This document shows, one piece after another, positions 18,754 to 26,951 of a stretch of DNA of 64,000 nucleotides. The DNA is taken from the NCBI RefSeq assembly GCF_000183425.1, contig NC_014759.1, positions 3,131,001-3,195,000 on the forward strand, written 5' to 3'. The notes under the pieces are model-generated. The model did no database searches. It was not told the DNA's origin and was given only the letters and a program-made list of their open reading frames with translations. Positions within the stretch are counted from its first letter, which is position 1; the number at the start of each line of letters is the position of its first letter. The stretch comes from Marivirga tractuosa DSM 4126 (lineage in GTDB: Bacteria > Bacteroidota > Bacteroidia > Cytophagales > Cyclobacteriaceae). Made by a program: the position numbers and the translations under genes.

Positions 18754-18828
18754 GGTGGTTGTAGTTCAGTTGGTTAGAACGCCTGATTGTGGTTCAGGAG
18801 GTCGTGGGTTCGAGTCCCATCTTCCACC
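18754..18828 (+). tRNA. tRNA-His (anticodon GTG)
   Basis: The cloverleaf is readable: D arm GTTC...GAAC, anticodon arm CCTGA TTGTGGT TCAGG with anticodon GTG, and T arm GTGGG TTCGAGT CCCAT. The extra G at 18754 facing C at 18828 is the tRNA-His identity pair. No CCA is encoded at the normal place; the bases after the discriminator are CA. As read, acceptor pairs 5:68 and 6:67 are T-T mismatches. A strong terminator follows. Confidence 0.92.
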
Positions 18829-18836
18829 CATTGTTA

Positions 18837-18873
18837 AATAGCTCAAATCTTAAGTGGTTTGGGCTATTTTTTT
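18837..18873 (+). terminator. Rho-independent terminator after tRNA-His
   Basis: AATAGCTCAAA and TTTGGGCTATT form an 11-bp stem with one G-T pair and a 10-base loop. A run of seven T follows directly at 18867-18873. Confidence 0.85.
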
Positions 18874-18891
18874 GGCAAAAAAATAATAAAA

Positions 18892-18936
18892 CCCCTCAGT
18901 CCTTCGGACAGCTCCCCTAAAACAGGGGAGCAGCAG
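18892..18936 (+). repeat. A-type palindromic repeat left of the DUF559 gene
   Basis: It has GTCCTTCGGAC followed by CTCCCCTaaaacAGGGGAG and CAGCAG, the same order as at 1726 and 19682. With the B-type copy at 19040 it forms the left bracket around the DUF559 gene. Confidence 0.8.
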
Positions 18937-19039
18937 GCCTGTGGCCCATATGGCCAGAATGCACATTGACTTTATTTTCTGTAAATGAGGATAAAACGAT
19001 CAAAAATAAAATACAAAACTACTTAGAAGCAGTACCCCG

Positions 19040-19089
19040 CTCCCCTTCTTACAAAAAGGAGGGGTGCCCAACGGGCGGGGTGGTTGTAA
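19040..19089 (+). repeat. B-type palindromic repeat left of the DUF559 gene
   Basis: It begins CTCCCCTtcttacaaaaAGGAGGGG and ends TGCCC..CGGGCGGGGTGGTTGTAA. The ending is nearly identical to the copy at 19831-19880, in the same orientation. Confidence 0.8.
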
Positions 19090-19259
19090 GACAAGTTTTT
19101 TTAGAATAAACTTTAAACATTGAGAATTTAACTCATTCATTTTAATAATTTAAGGTTAGATTATAAATGATTTTAACTATATTAATTCCCATATTCTATA
19201 ACTGTTTCGAGCCATTTCCTTGAAAAATTGAGAGGCATCAACCAAAACCTATTAACCCC

Positions 19260-19634
19260 ATGAAAAACTACCAACTTTATAATAAACCTGAATTAAAAGA
19301 AAACAGAAAGAACCTTAGAAACAATGCAACACCAGCGGAAGCTTTTTTATGGAATTACTTAAAATGTAAACAATTAAAAGGCAGAAAATTCAGAAGACAA
19401 TTTAGTGTGGGAAACTATATTTTAGATTTTTATTGCCCTGCCGAAAAACTTTGTATTGAATTGGATGGTGCCGACCATTTTACTTTAGCTGGTTACCAAT
19501 ATGACGAGGTAAGGACAAAGTATTTAAAACAACTGGGAATCACAGTAATTAGGTTTGAAAATCAAACAGTTTTTGATGCAACTGAGAATGTTTTGGAAGA
19601 AATTATGAGTTGTTTTAAGGAAGAAGAAAAGTAA
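19260..19634 (+). CDS. DUF559 endonuclease-like protein
   Basis: The 124-residue protein matches the DUF559 family, a PD-(D/E)XK-type fold related to Vsr mismatch endonucleases. It shows LRNNATPAEAFLWNYLK, the core KGRKFRRQFSVGNYILDFYCPAEKLCIELDGADHF (split strand-Asp, Glu-x-Asp) and a final strand GITVIRFENQTVF. The presumed catalytic residues D60, E69 and D71 are present, so it may be an active nuclease. It is bracketed by direct copies of A- and B-type palindromic repeats, which suggests it is linked to spread or upkeep of those repeats. No partner gene is present. Confidence 0.85.
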   Translation: MKNYQLYNKPELKENRKNLRNNATPAEAFLWNYLKCKQLKGRKFRRQFSVGNYILDFYCPAEKLCIELDGADHFTLAGYQYDEVRTKYLKQLGITVIRFENQTVFDATENVLEEIMSCFKEEEK

Positions 19635-19641
19635 TCTTTTA

Positions 19642-19726
19642 CCCCTCAGTCCTCCGGACAGCTCCCCTAAAACCATTTTAACCCCTCTGTCCTTCGGACA
19701 TCTCCCCTAAAACAGGGGAGAAGCTG
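19642..19726 (+). repeat. Tandem A-type palindromic repeats right of the DUF559 gene
   Basis: A truncated copy (19642-19673, lacking the second stem arm) is followed at once by a full copy (19682-19726, then 'gtgctaaatattagcag' as at 1726). They start 8 bp after the DUF559 stop codon. Confidence 0.8.
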
Positions 19727-19830
19727 GTTTGTGCTAAATATTAGCAGTTTAATTAATTAAAACCTTTACCTAATAAACTAAATCAAGGATTCAGGGAATG
19801 AAATAAACTAAATCAATTTGCTCGGAGCAG

Positions 19831-19880
19831 CTCCCCTCCTTACGGCAAGGAGGGGTGCCCGAAGGGCGGGGTGGTTGTAA
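19831..19880 (+). repeat. B-type palindromic repeat right of the DUF559 gene
   Basis: CTCCCCTCCTTacggcAAGGAGGGG is followed by TGCCCgaaGGGCGGGGTGGTTGTAA. It is a direct repeat of 19040-19089 and closes the A-B / DUF559 / A-A-B arrangement. Confidence 0.8.
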
Positions 19881-19979
19881 AACAAAACCCTCCCAATAGC
19901 AAAAATTCTAATTGAAGATTCGTATTTTGCGCTTAAATTGAATTTATGCAAATTTACTGTTGCTTAGTAAGCAAAATCT

Positions 19980-22457
19980 ATGGCAAAGAATACTTATAAA
20001 TCTAATACTTTTAAAAAAGGGGATAAGGAAAAGAAATCCAGCAAATTGAATATCCAATGGAATTTTCTGAAGGATAGAAGGTTGCACTTGGCTTTTGGTT
20101 TCTTTTTGTTAACAGCCTCTATTTTTCTATTTACGGCTTTTGTCTCCTATTTATTTACAGGAAAATCTGATATGAGCGTTTTGCAGTCTGTTTCTGAAAC
20201 AGGAGTAAAAGCTTCTGGAGCCGAAATGGATAATTGGCTTGGGCTGCTAGGCGCACAGTCTGCTTATTATTTTATTTTCAAATGGTTTGGCTTGGCTGCC
20301 TTTCTAATACCACCCTTTTTATTTTTAGCGGGATATCGCATTACCTTCAATAAAGTAATTTTCTCCATCAAAAGTGCTTTCACTTTTATGGCGTTTTTCC
20401 TTTTTTGGTTTAGTTTACTTTTGGGCTTTATGGTTTTCGAATCGGGGAAAATCACAGCTTTCTCCTTTTTGTGCGGAGGAATAGGTTATGAATTGGCGGT
20501 TCTTTTCAATAGCCTTTTTGGCTGGGGTACTTATTTGATTCTAATTCTTTCATTGTTAATATTCATTGTTTTCTATTTTGATGTAACCTCATTACTATTC
20601 TTTAATTCTAAAAGTGCTAATGACAACCAGGCAGCAGATGAGGAAGAAAAAGTAAGTTTTGCTGAAGAGAAAACACATGCTGATCAGGAGGAGACTAGTA
20701 TGACTTCCGAAGAAGTACATGATGAATTTACTGAAGAAGAAGAGTCTTTAGATGATGCTAGTACTTGGACGGTATCAGAACAGAAACCAAAGAAAGCTCC
20801 ACCTCAAGAAGAGTTGACCATGGAAGTGGAAAATACCTTAGAAAATAAAGTGGTTCAGGAAGAACCTCCCAAAGAAGAAGAGAAACCAGAAATGGAAGTA
20901 GAGGAGTCTAATTTTGATGAGAAATTGGGTAAGAAGGTGGAGAATTATGATCCTACTTTAGATTTGTCTTCTTATAAATATCCGACTTTAGACTTATTGG
21001 CTGATCATGATTCTGGGAAAGTAAAGGTTACACAAGAAGAACTTGAAGCCAATAAAGATAAGATTTTGGAGACTTTGACCAACTTCAAAATCAAAATTCA
21101 AAGTATTAAGGCCACTATTGGTCCAACGGTTACGCTTTATGAAATCGTGCCAGAAGCAGGAGTTAAAATCTCCAAGATCAAAAACCTGGAAGATGATATT
21201 GCATTAAGTTTGGCTGCTCTTGGAATCAGGATAATTGCACCAATCCCAGGCAAAGGAACGATTGGTATTGAAGTTCCAAATAAGAACCGTGAGATGGTGA
21301 GCATGAAATCGGTATTGGCGACTGATAAATTTCTGAAAAGCGATAAGGAATTGCCGATCATTATGGGGAAAACCATTAGTAATGATGTCTTTATTGCAGA
21401 TTTAGCTAAAATGCCTCACTTGCTCATGGCAGGAGCAACGGGTCAGGGTAAATCAGTGGGTTTGAATGTGATGTTGGCATCATTGATTTATAAAAAGCAT
21501 CCTTCGCAATTGAAGTTTGTTTTGGTAGATCCTAAAAAAGTGGAGTTGACGGTTTTTAATAAATTGGAAAGGCACTTTTTGGCTACTTTGCCGGGTACTG
21601 AGGAGCCAATTATCACGGATACCAAAAAAGTGGTGAATACCTTGAATTCTCTATGTATAGAGATGGACAATCGTTATGATTTATTGAAAGATGCAGGCTG
21701 CAGAAATTTGAAAGAATACAATAATAAATTTATTAGCAGAAAATTAAATCCTGAAAAAGGGCATAAATTTTTACCATACATTGTTTTGGTAATTGATGAA
21801 TTAGCTGATTTGATGATGACGGCAGGAAAAGAGGTAGAAACACCCATTGCACGATTAGCCCAATTAGCTCGGGCAATCGGGATTCATTTGATTATTGCTA
21901 CACAAAGACCTTCAGTAAATGTTATTACTGGTATTATTAAAGCCAATTTCCCTGCGAGATTATCATTTAGAGTAACCTCGAAGATTGATTCCAGGACGAT
22001 TTTAGATGCCAGCGGTTCAGAGCAACTAGTGGGAATGGGAGATATGCTACTTTCGCAAGGATCCGATTTGATCCGTTTGCAGTGTCCATTCATTGATACG
22101 CCTGAGATTGACGAGGTAGTAGAATATATTGGCAACCAAAGAGGATATGAACAAGCCTATCAATTACCTGAATTTGCTGGAGATGATGACGATAGCAAAG
22201 TGGGAGAAGTGGATTTATCTGAAAGAGATGCTTTATTTGATGAAGCTGCCAAATTAATTGTATTACATCAACAAGGAAGTACTTCTCTCATTCAAAGGAA
22301 ATTAAAATTAGGCTATAATAGAGCTGGTAGATTAATTGACCAGTTGGAGGCAGCAGGAATAGTGGGCGCATTTGAAGGAAGCAAGGCTAGGGAAGTATTA
22401 ATTCCTGATGAATATAGTTTGGAACAATTATTGAACAATATCGATAACAATCATTAG
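19980..22457 (+). CDS. ftsK: FtsK/SpoIIIE DNA translocase
   Basis: This 825-residue septal DNA pump has four to five N-terminal membrane helices (residues ~30-205) and a long acidic linker rich in Glu (~210-310). The motor follows, with MAGATGQGKSVGLNV (Walker A near residue 484) and IVLVIDELADLMM (Walker B near 605). The C-terminal gamma winged helix (STSLIQRKLKLGYNRAGRLIDQLEAAGIVG) reads the orienting KOPS sequences. The protein moves chromosome termini through the division septum and activates XerCD. It stands upstream of a lolA-like gene with only 18 bp between, so they are probably cotranscribed. Confidence 0.97.
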   Translation: MAKNTYKSNTFKKGDKEKKSSKLNIQWNFLKDRRLHLAFGFFLLTASIFLFTAFVSYLFTGKSDMSVLQSVSETGVKASGAEMDNWLGLLGAQSAYYFIFKWFGLAAFLIPPFLFLAGYRITFNKVIFSIKSAFTFMAFFLFWFSLLLGFMVFESGKITAFSFLCGGIGYELAVLFNSLFGWGTYLILILSLLIFIVFYFDVTSLLFFNSKSANDNQAADEEEKVSFAEEKTHADQEETSMTSEEVHDEFTEEEESLDDASTWTVSEQKPKKAPPQEELTMEVENTLENKVVQEEPPKEEEKPEMEVEESNFDEKLGKKVENYDPTLDLSSYKYPTLDLLADHDSGKVKVTQEELEANKDKILETLTNFKIKIQSIKATIGPTVTLYEIVPEAGVKISKIKNLEDDIALSLAALGIRIIAPIPGKGTIGIEVPNKNREMVSMKSVLATDKFLKSDKELPIIMGKTISNDVFIADLAKMPHLLMAGATGQGKSVGLNVMLASLIYKKHPSQLKFVLVDPKKVELTVFNKLERHFLATLPGTEEPIITDTKKVVNTLNSLCIEMDNRYDLLKDAGCRNLKEYNNKFISRKLNPEKGHKFLPYIVLVIDELADLMMTAGKEVETPIARLAQLARAIGIHLIIATQRPSVNVITGIIKANFPARLSFRVTSKIDSRTILDASGSEQLVGMGDMLLSQGSDLIRLQCPFIDTPEIDEVVEYIGNQRGYEQAYQLPEFAGDDDDSKVGEVDLSERDALFDEAAKLIVLHQQGSTSLIQRKLKLGYNRAGRLIDQLEAAGIVGAFEGSKAREVLIPDEYSLEQLLNNIDNNH

Positions 22458-22475
22458 AAAAGAATAGAAAACGAA

Positions 22476-23111
22476 ATGAGAAAATTCACACTAATCATGA
22501 TGCTATGTGTTTATAGCATCTCGTCATTTGCACAAAATGATCCAAAGGCTAAAGAGATTTTGGATAAGATGAGTAAAAAATACAGTAATATCCCCGGTTT
22601 CACTGCCACTTTCACTCAAACACTTGAAAATAAAATGGAAGATATCACCGATACTTTTAAAGGTGAGATTGTAGTGAGTGGTGATAAATTCAAGGCAGAT
22701 GTAGCTGGACAGTTAATCGTAAACAATAATGAAACAGTTTGGACTTACCTTAGGGATGCTAATGAAGTAACGATTAATAATTATGATGAGGAAGCTGGGG
22801 AGATGAATCCAAGCAAAATTTATAAAGCTTACCAAGAAGGCTATAAATATTTATACATGGCAGGAGAAGGCAATGCTCAATATCATGTAATTGATCTGGT
22901 TCCCGAAGATAAAGATGAATCATTTTATAAAATCAGATTGAAAATTGATAAGAAAACCAATTTGCTTGATAAATGGACAATTTTCGACAGAGCAGGGAAT
23001 ATCTTCAATTATGAAGTAACCAATTTTAAAGTGGTCAATTCGTTAACTGCAGAAGATTTTGTATTTGATCCATCTGAATACCCTGATATTGAAGTCTTAG
23101 ATTTTAGGTAA
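22476..23111 (+). CDS. LolA-like outer-membrane lipoprotein carrier
   Basis: The 211-residue product has a Sec signal peptide (LIMMLCVYSISSFAQ, cut near residue 20) and an LolA fold: KEILDKMSKKY....GFTATFTQTLENK, GEIVVSGDKFKAD, NNETVWTYLRDANEV and a final DFVFDPSEYP. LolA shuttles lipoproteins from the LolCDE complex across the periplasm. Bacteroidota carry several LolA-like proteins, some with lipid-transport roles, so the family is clear but the exact cargo is not. It follows ftsK closely, a common order in this phylum. Confidence 0.88.
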   Translation: MRKFTLIMMLCVYSISSFAQNDPKAKEILDKMSKKYSNIPGFTATFTQTLENKMEDITDTFKGEIVVSGDKFKADVAGQLIVNNNETVWTYLRDANEVTINNYDEEAGEMNPSKIYKAYQEGYKYLYMAGEGNAQYHVIDLVPEDKDESFYKIRLKIDKKTNLLDKWTIFDRAGNIFNYEVTNFKVVNSLTAEDFVFDPSEYPDIEVLDFR

Positions 23112-23154
23112 TTCATTTGTTTGAATGAATTCTAAACCTGTTAGACATCTTCAT

Positions 23155-23216
23155 AATGGTCGGTGTGCCACCGACCATTGAGACAATTCACCCCGGTCGG
23201 TGGCACACCGACCGGG
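23155..23216 (+). repeat. Pair of REP-like palindromes in opposite orientation
   Basis: AATGGTCGGTG-TGC-CACCGACCATT (23155-23179) and CCCGGTCGGTG-GCA-CACCGACCGGG (23192-23216) are perfect 11-bp stems with 3-base loops. The loops TGC and GCA are reverse complements, so the second unit is an inverted copy of the first, as in paired REP elements. They lie between lolA-like and pyrF. Confidence 0.85.
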
Positions 23217-23266
23217 ATTTAACTCCTAAATATCGGTCAATTTTATTTGCTATCCTTTTTTAAACT

Positions 23267-24082
23267 ATGAACTACCAAGAACTTTCCCATCAAATCAATT
23301 CCAAATCAAGCTATCTTTGTGTGGGTTTGGATACGGATATCAATAAAATTCCACAGCAGTTATTGAAAGAAAAAGACCCAATCTTTGAATTCAATAAGCA
23401 GATTATTGATGCCACTATCGATTATGCCGTGGCTTACAAGCCCAACATAGCTTTTTATGAGGCATTAGGCATAAAAGGTTGGGAGAGCTTACAGAAAACT
23501 ATTGAATACCTACCGAAAGATGTTTTCACCATAGCCGATGCTAAAAGAGGAGATATAGGCAATACATCCAAAATGTATGCGAAAGCTTTTTTTGAGCAAA
23601 TGAATTTTGATTCCATCACTGTGGCACCTTATATGGGAAGCGATTCAGTTGAGCCATTTCTGGAATTTGAAGATAAATGGGTGATTTTGCTAGCATTAAC
23701 TTCCAATGAAGGCGGAAAGGATTTTCAGTTTGAAGAATTAAAATCTGGTGAAACACTTTATCAAAAAGTGTTGGATGTTTCTCAGAAATGGGGAACGAAA
23801 GAAAACTTGATGTATGTAGTTGGAGCTACTCGTTCGAAAGAATTTCAGGAAATTCGCAAATCAGTTCCTGATCATTTTTTACTGGTCCCTGGCGTAGGCG
23901 CACAAGGGGGTGATTTGGAAGAGCTTTCGAAATATGGCTTGAATGAAAATGGTGGCTTGTTGGTGAATTCTTCCAGAGGTATTATTTATGGTTCATCGGA
24001 TACGAACTTCGCTGATGTAGCTGGAGCAAAAGCTAAAGCTATTCAAGAAGAGATGAAGGGGTATTTGGAGCGGGTTTGTTGA
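23267..24082 (+). CDS. pyrF: Orotidine 5'-phosphate decarboxylase, type 2
   Basis: This enzyme makes UMP from OMP, the last step of pyrimidine synthesis. The 271-residue length and order of motifs are those of the longer type 2 form: [26 protein letters not shown] (substrate Lys), the catalytic [21 protein letters not shown] (D-x-K-x2-D near residue 92), [36 protein letters not shown] and [11 protein letters not shown]. It stands alone, with a repeat-rich gap on each side. Confidence 0.96.
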   Translation: MNYQELSHQINSKSSYLCVGLDTDINKIPQQLLKEKDPIFEFNKQIIDATIDYAVAYKPNIAFYEALGIKGWESLQKTIEYLPKDVFTIADAKRGDIGNTSKMYAKAFFEQMNFDSITVAPYMGSDSVEPFLEFEDKWVILLALTSNEGGKDFQFEELKSGETLYQKVLDVSQKWGTKENLMYVVGATRSKEFQEIRKSVPDHFLLVPGVGAQGGDLEELSKYGLNENGGLLVNSSRGIIYGSSDTNFADVAGAKAKAIQEEMKGYLERVC

Positions 24083-24483
24083 AAATATAGATCTTTAAAT
24101 TAATTGAGAAATAAGGGGCATTTATTGAAGAGACTTATTATCAAGCGCCTGAGGCGCGAGTAATCATCACCATCCAGAGGATGGCGATAGACTACAAATA
24201 TTTTCCTTCCGCTTGCCTCCGGCTAGTGGAACTTACTATCGCCTCTGGCGAAATTTGAAGAATATATTATCTGATATATTAACTTCACAGATTCCCCTAG
24301 TCTTAGCGTCTTTCGTTATGACTGAAATTATTTGTACTCTTAGCTAATTATTGATCCAAGCGAGACGCTTGGACTAGAGAGTAAGAAATTTAAGCTTTGA
24401 CTTTGCGTTCTTTGTGAAATTCTTTGAGTCACATTGTGGTTATAAGAAAACAGCCTTAGGCTGTCTTTATGGGTTTATTGCGG
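24083..24483. other. Intergenic region between convergent genes, with small hairpins
   Basis: No gene was seen. The stretch has several GC-rich hairpin-like elements (around 24150-24260, for example CATCC AGA GGATG) and 'gactttgcgttctttgtgaaattctttgag'-type repeat text near 24398-24428. Confidence 0.5.
24450..24464 (-). terminator. Probable terminator of aroE
   Basis: ACAGCC TTA GGCTGT is a perfect 6-bp stem 20 bp past the aroE stop. Read on the minus strand it is followed by TTTCTTA. The T run is short, so the call is moderate. Confidence 0.5.
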
Positions 24484-25218
24484 TTAGCTTCGATTCCATA
24501 TTTCCCAAGACTTTTCGGCCTGGCCAATCAACATTTCCAATCCATTGATAACTTTTGCTCCCTGGCTTCCCCCTTCTTTCATAAAGGCGGTTTTCGCTGG
24601 ATTGTAAACTAAATCATACAAATAATGATTTTGAGTTAATGCGTGATATGGGATATGTGGCTTTTCTTCAACTTTAGGAAAAGTCCCCAGTGGAGTTGTA
24701 TTGATAAGTAAATGGTATTCTTGAAGAATTTCAGCTTTTGAGTTTAACTCTTCATAAGTAAAATCAAATCCCTCTTTTCTAGAAACGACCTTAAAAGGAA
24801 TAGATAGGTCTTTCAGTACTTGTTTGATGGCTTTGGATGCTCCACCAGTTCCTAAAATTAGTGCTTTGGACCCCAATCCTTCAGGGATAAAATCTATAAG
24901 TGAATCTTTAAAGCCATAATAATCTGAATTATAACCTTTGGTTTTTCCATTTGTAAATTGAATGACATTCACTGCGCCAATTGCTTTAGCATGTTCATCC
25001 AATTCATCTAAATATGGAATTATTTGTTCTTTGTAAGGGATCGTAACATTTAAGCCAGCAAGATTTTGTTCTTTTAAGCTGTCAAAAGCTTTAATATCTT
25101 CAAGTGGAAATAATCTATACTCACAATCTTGAATCTGCTCCTTTTCAAATTTATCAGTAAAGTATTTGCCCGAAAAGGAATGTTCAAGCGGATAACCGAT
25201 TAAACCAAAGGTGTTCAT
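24484..25218 (-). CDS. aroE: Shikimate 5-dehydrogenase
   Basis: This 244-residue enzyme reduces 3-dehydroshikimate with NADPH in aromatic amino acid synthesis. It has the substrate motif YPLEHSFSGKYF near residue 8, NVTIPYKEQIIPYLDELD with the catalytic Lys near 62, GAVNVIQF, a glycine-rich LILGTGGASKAIKQVL loop, and DLVYNPAKTAFM with NGLEMLIGQA near the end. It is slightly shorter than the usual ~270 residues but complete. It overlaps the upstream DUF368 gene by 4 bp, so it belongs to the minus-strand run 24484-28361. Confidence 0.95.
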   Translation of the reverse strand: MNTFGLIGYPLEHSFSGKYFTDKFEKEQIQDCEYRLFPLEDIKAFDSLKEQNLAGLNVTIPYKEQIIPYLDELDEHAKAIGAVNVIQFTNGKTKGYNSDYYGFKDSLIDFIPEGLGSKALILGTGGASKAIKQVLKDLSIPFKVVSRKEGFDFTYEELNSKAEILQEYHLLINTTPLGTFPKVEEKPHIPYHALTQNHYLYDLVYNPAKTAFMKEGGSQGAKVINGLEMLIGQAEKSWEIWNRS

Positions 25219-26162
25219 TTCCCTGCTTTTTTAACATTGAGGACAGAGGCGATCTTCTCAATCGCTACTACAATAAAAATACCCAAACTGGCCAACAAAA
25301 TAGCTTGCATTAATTGTGGGTCTTGACCTGTTTCATTTAAATATTGCTGTGGCAATACATTATGATCGAGAAAAGGTACTTGTTCTCCATCGCTATTCAT
25401 TCTGAAACTATCTACAATTTTCCATGGCCAAACTTTATTAAGCGAGCCAATCATAAAGCCAGAAAGAATCGCTACAGTAATGGATTGGTAGTTTTTCAAA
25501 CTCCAAGCAATGAGTCTTGAAAAGCTTAATAATCCTACGATGCATCCAAGGCCAAAAAGTGCAATGGAAATAAGATCTACATTATCCAAAGCTTCAAGAA
25601 TGAACTTATATTTCCCTAATAATAGCAAAAGAAAAGCCCCAGAAATGCCAGGAAGGATCATTGCACAAATGGCAATAGCTCCTGAAATTATAAGAAACCA
25701 CCAAGCCTCTGTGGTCTGTGCAGGTGATATGGAAGTGATGAAATAAGCAATACAGGCGCCTACTATTGCAGCGATTATGGCCTTCCAGTCCTTTTGTTCA
25801 ATGTCTTTAGCCACTAAGGCTGCAGATATCACTATTAAACCAAAGAAAAATGACCAAACTAAAATAGGATATGTTGCCAGTAAGTGACTAAGTAATTTTG
25901 CTAAACTGACTACACTAATACCTATTCCTAAAACTAATGTGAATAAAAAGGAGCCATTGATATGGCTCCAAAATTCTTTTAGCTTAAACTTGAATAATAG
26001 TTTAAATGCTGTAGCATCTACCATTTTGATACTGTTCAGCAATTCATCATAAATCCCTGTGATAAATGCTACTGTGCCTCCTGAAACTCCAGGAACAACA
26101 TCGGCACTCCCCATTGCAATGCCTTTTAAAAGCAATACAAAATATTCTTTAATCGACCGCAC
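25215..26162 (-). CDS. DUF368 polytopic membrane protein
   Basis: The 315-residue protein has the family-defining GSADVVPGVSGGTVAFITGIYDELL near residue 18 and the second repeat ICAMILPGISGAFLLLLLGKY near 163, with about eight to nine helices. DUF368 proteins include PopT-type undecaprenyl phosphate translocases, which return the lipid carrier to the cytoplasmic face. That would fit a cell making the polysaccharide encoded nearby, but the role is taken from the family only. It is 12 bp from the comA-like gene and overlaps aroE. Confidence 0.9.
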   Translation of the reverse strand: MRSIKEYFVLLLKGIAMGSADVVPGVSGGTVAFITGIYDELLNSIKMVDATAFKLLFKFKLKEFWSHINGSFLFTLVLGIGISVVSLAKLLSHLLATYPILVWSFFFGLIVISAALVAKDIEQKDWKAIIAAIVGACIAYFITSISPAQTTEAWWFLIISGAIAICAMILPGISGAFLLLLLGKYKFILEALDNVDLISIALFGLGCIVGLLSFSRLIAWSLKNYQSITVAILSGFMIGSLNKVWPWKIVDSFRMNSDGEQVPFLDHNVLPQQYLNETGQDPQLMQAILLASLGIFIVVAIEKIASVLNVKKAGK

Positions 26163-26174
26163 TACAATCTGCTT

Positions 26175-26948
26175 TTAAAGTAAATCTTTATTATTTAAAA
26201 AATGGTGAAAGGTATCTCCCCTCAATCCCAAACGAATGGTTTCCAACGGAATTATTTCATTTGGCGCAATATTTCCTAGATTAACATTTGCACCTACTAG
26301 TTTAATGAAGTAGACTTGTTGGGCTTTTTGAGGCGCTTCCCAGATTATTTTTTCGAATGGAATTTTAGTTAAAATCTCTTGTACCAAACCTGAACGCACT
26401 TCACCACTGGCACGAAATAAACCAACATTTCCTGCTTCTCTTGATTCTCCAATTACTTTCCAGGCTCCTGCATCCAACTCTGTTTGCATTAGGTCAATCC
26501 ACTGATATGGCGGAATAATTTTCTCAGCATCTTTTGAACCAACTTCAGAAAGAACTGTCACTTGTTCAGAAAGCTTGCTGATATATTCACATTTTAAATC
26601 GTGCGGCAATTCAATAGAGCCATCCGAAACTTCCGCAAATGGCATGTCATATTTATCCAATAACTTGCGGTAATCCTCAAATTGGTCTCTAATGATAAAA
26701 GCTTCAAAAAGAGTTCCTCCGAAATAAGTAGGGATCCCTGCTTCTTTATAGAGCGCTAATTTATCTTTCAGATTAGAAGTAACATAGGATGTAGCCCATC
26801 CTAATTTTACAATATCGGTATACTCACCACTGCTATCGATAAAATCTTCTACCTCTCTAAGGCTTAATCCTTTATCCATGGCCATGGTAAATCCTACATC
26901 TCTTGGTTTGGCTGGTCTTTCAGGGATGTCTTTTAATTCGTAGTTCAT
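26175..26948 (-). CDS. Phosphosulfolactate synthase (ComA) family protein
   Basis: This 257-residue TIM-barrel protein matches ComA, which adds sulfite to phosphoenolpyruvate to give phosphosulfolactate. Visible blocks are KPRDVGFTMAMDKGLSL, DIVKLGWATSYV, YFGGTLFEAF, EVSDGSIELP, VGSKDAEKII, VIGESREAGNVGLF and IIWEAPQKAQQVYFIKLVGANVNLGNI. In methanogens this leads to coenzyme M. In Cytophagales a link to sulfonolipid (capnine) head-group sulfonate supply is a plausible alternative, inferred only. The other steps are not in the window. It sits between DUF368 and a TPR gene. Confidence 0.88.
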   Translation of the reverse strand: MNYELKDIPERPAKPRDVGFTMAMDKGLSLREVEDFIDSSGEYTDIVKLGWATSYVTSNLKDKLALYKEAGIPTYFGGTLFEAFIIRDQFEDYRKLLDKYDMPFAEVSDGSIELPHDLKCEYISKLSEQVTVLSEVGSKDAEKIIPPYQWIDLMQTELDAGAWKVIGESREAGNVGLFRASGEVRSGLVQEILTKIPFEKIIWEAPQKAQQVYFIKLVGANVNLGNIAPNEIIPLETIRLGLRGDTFHHFLNNKDLL

Positions 26949-26951
26949 GTT

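Noticed and set aside
18892..19880. CRISPR array
   Set aside because: The repeats are two different palindromic types, irregularly spaced around a gene, with no uniform spacers and no cas genes.
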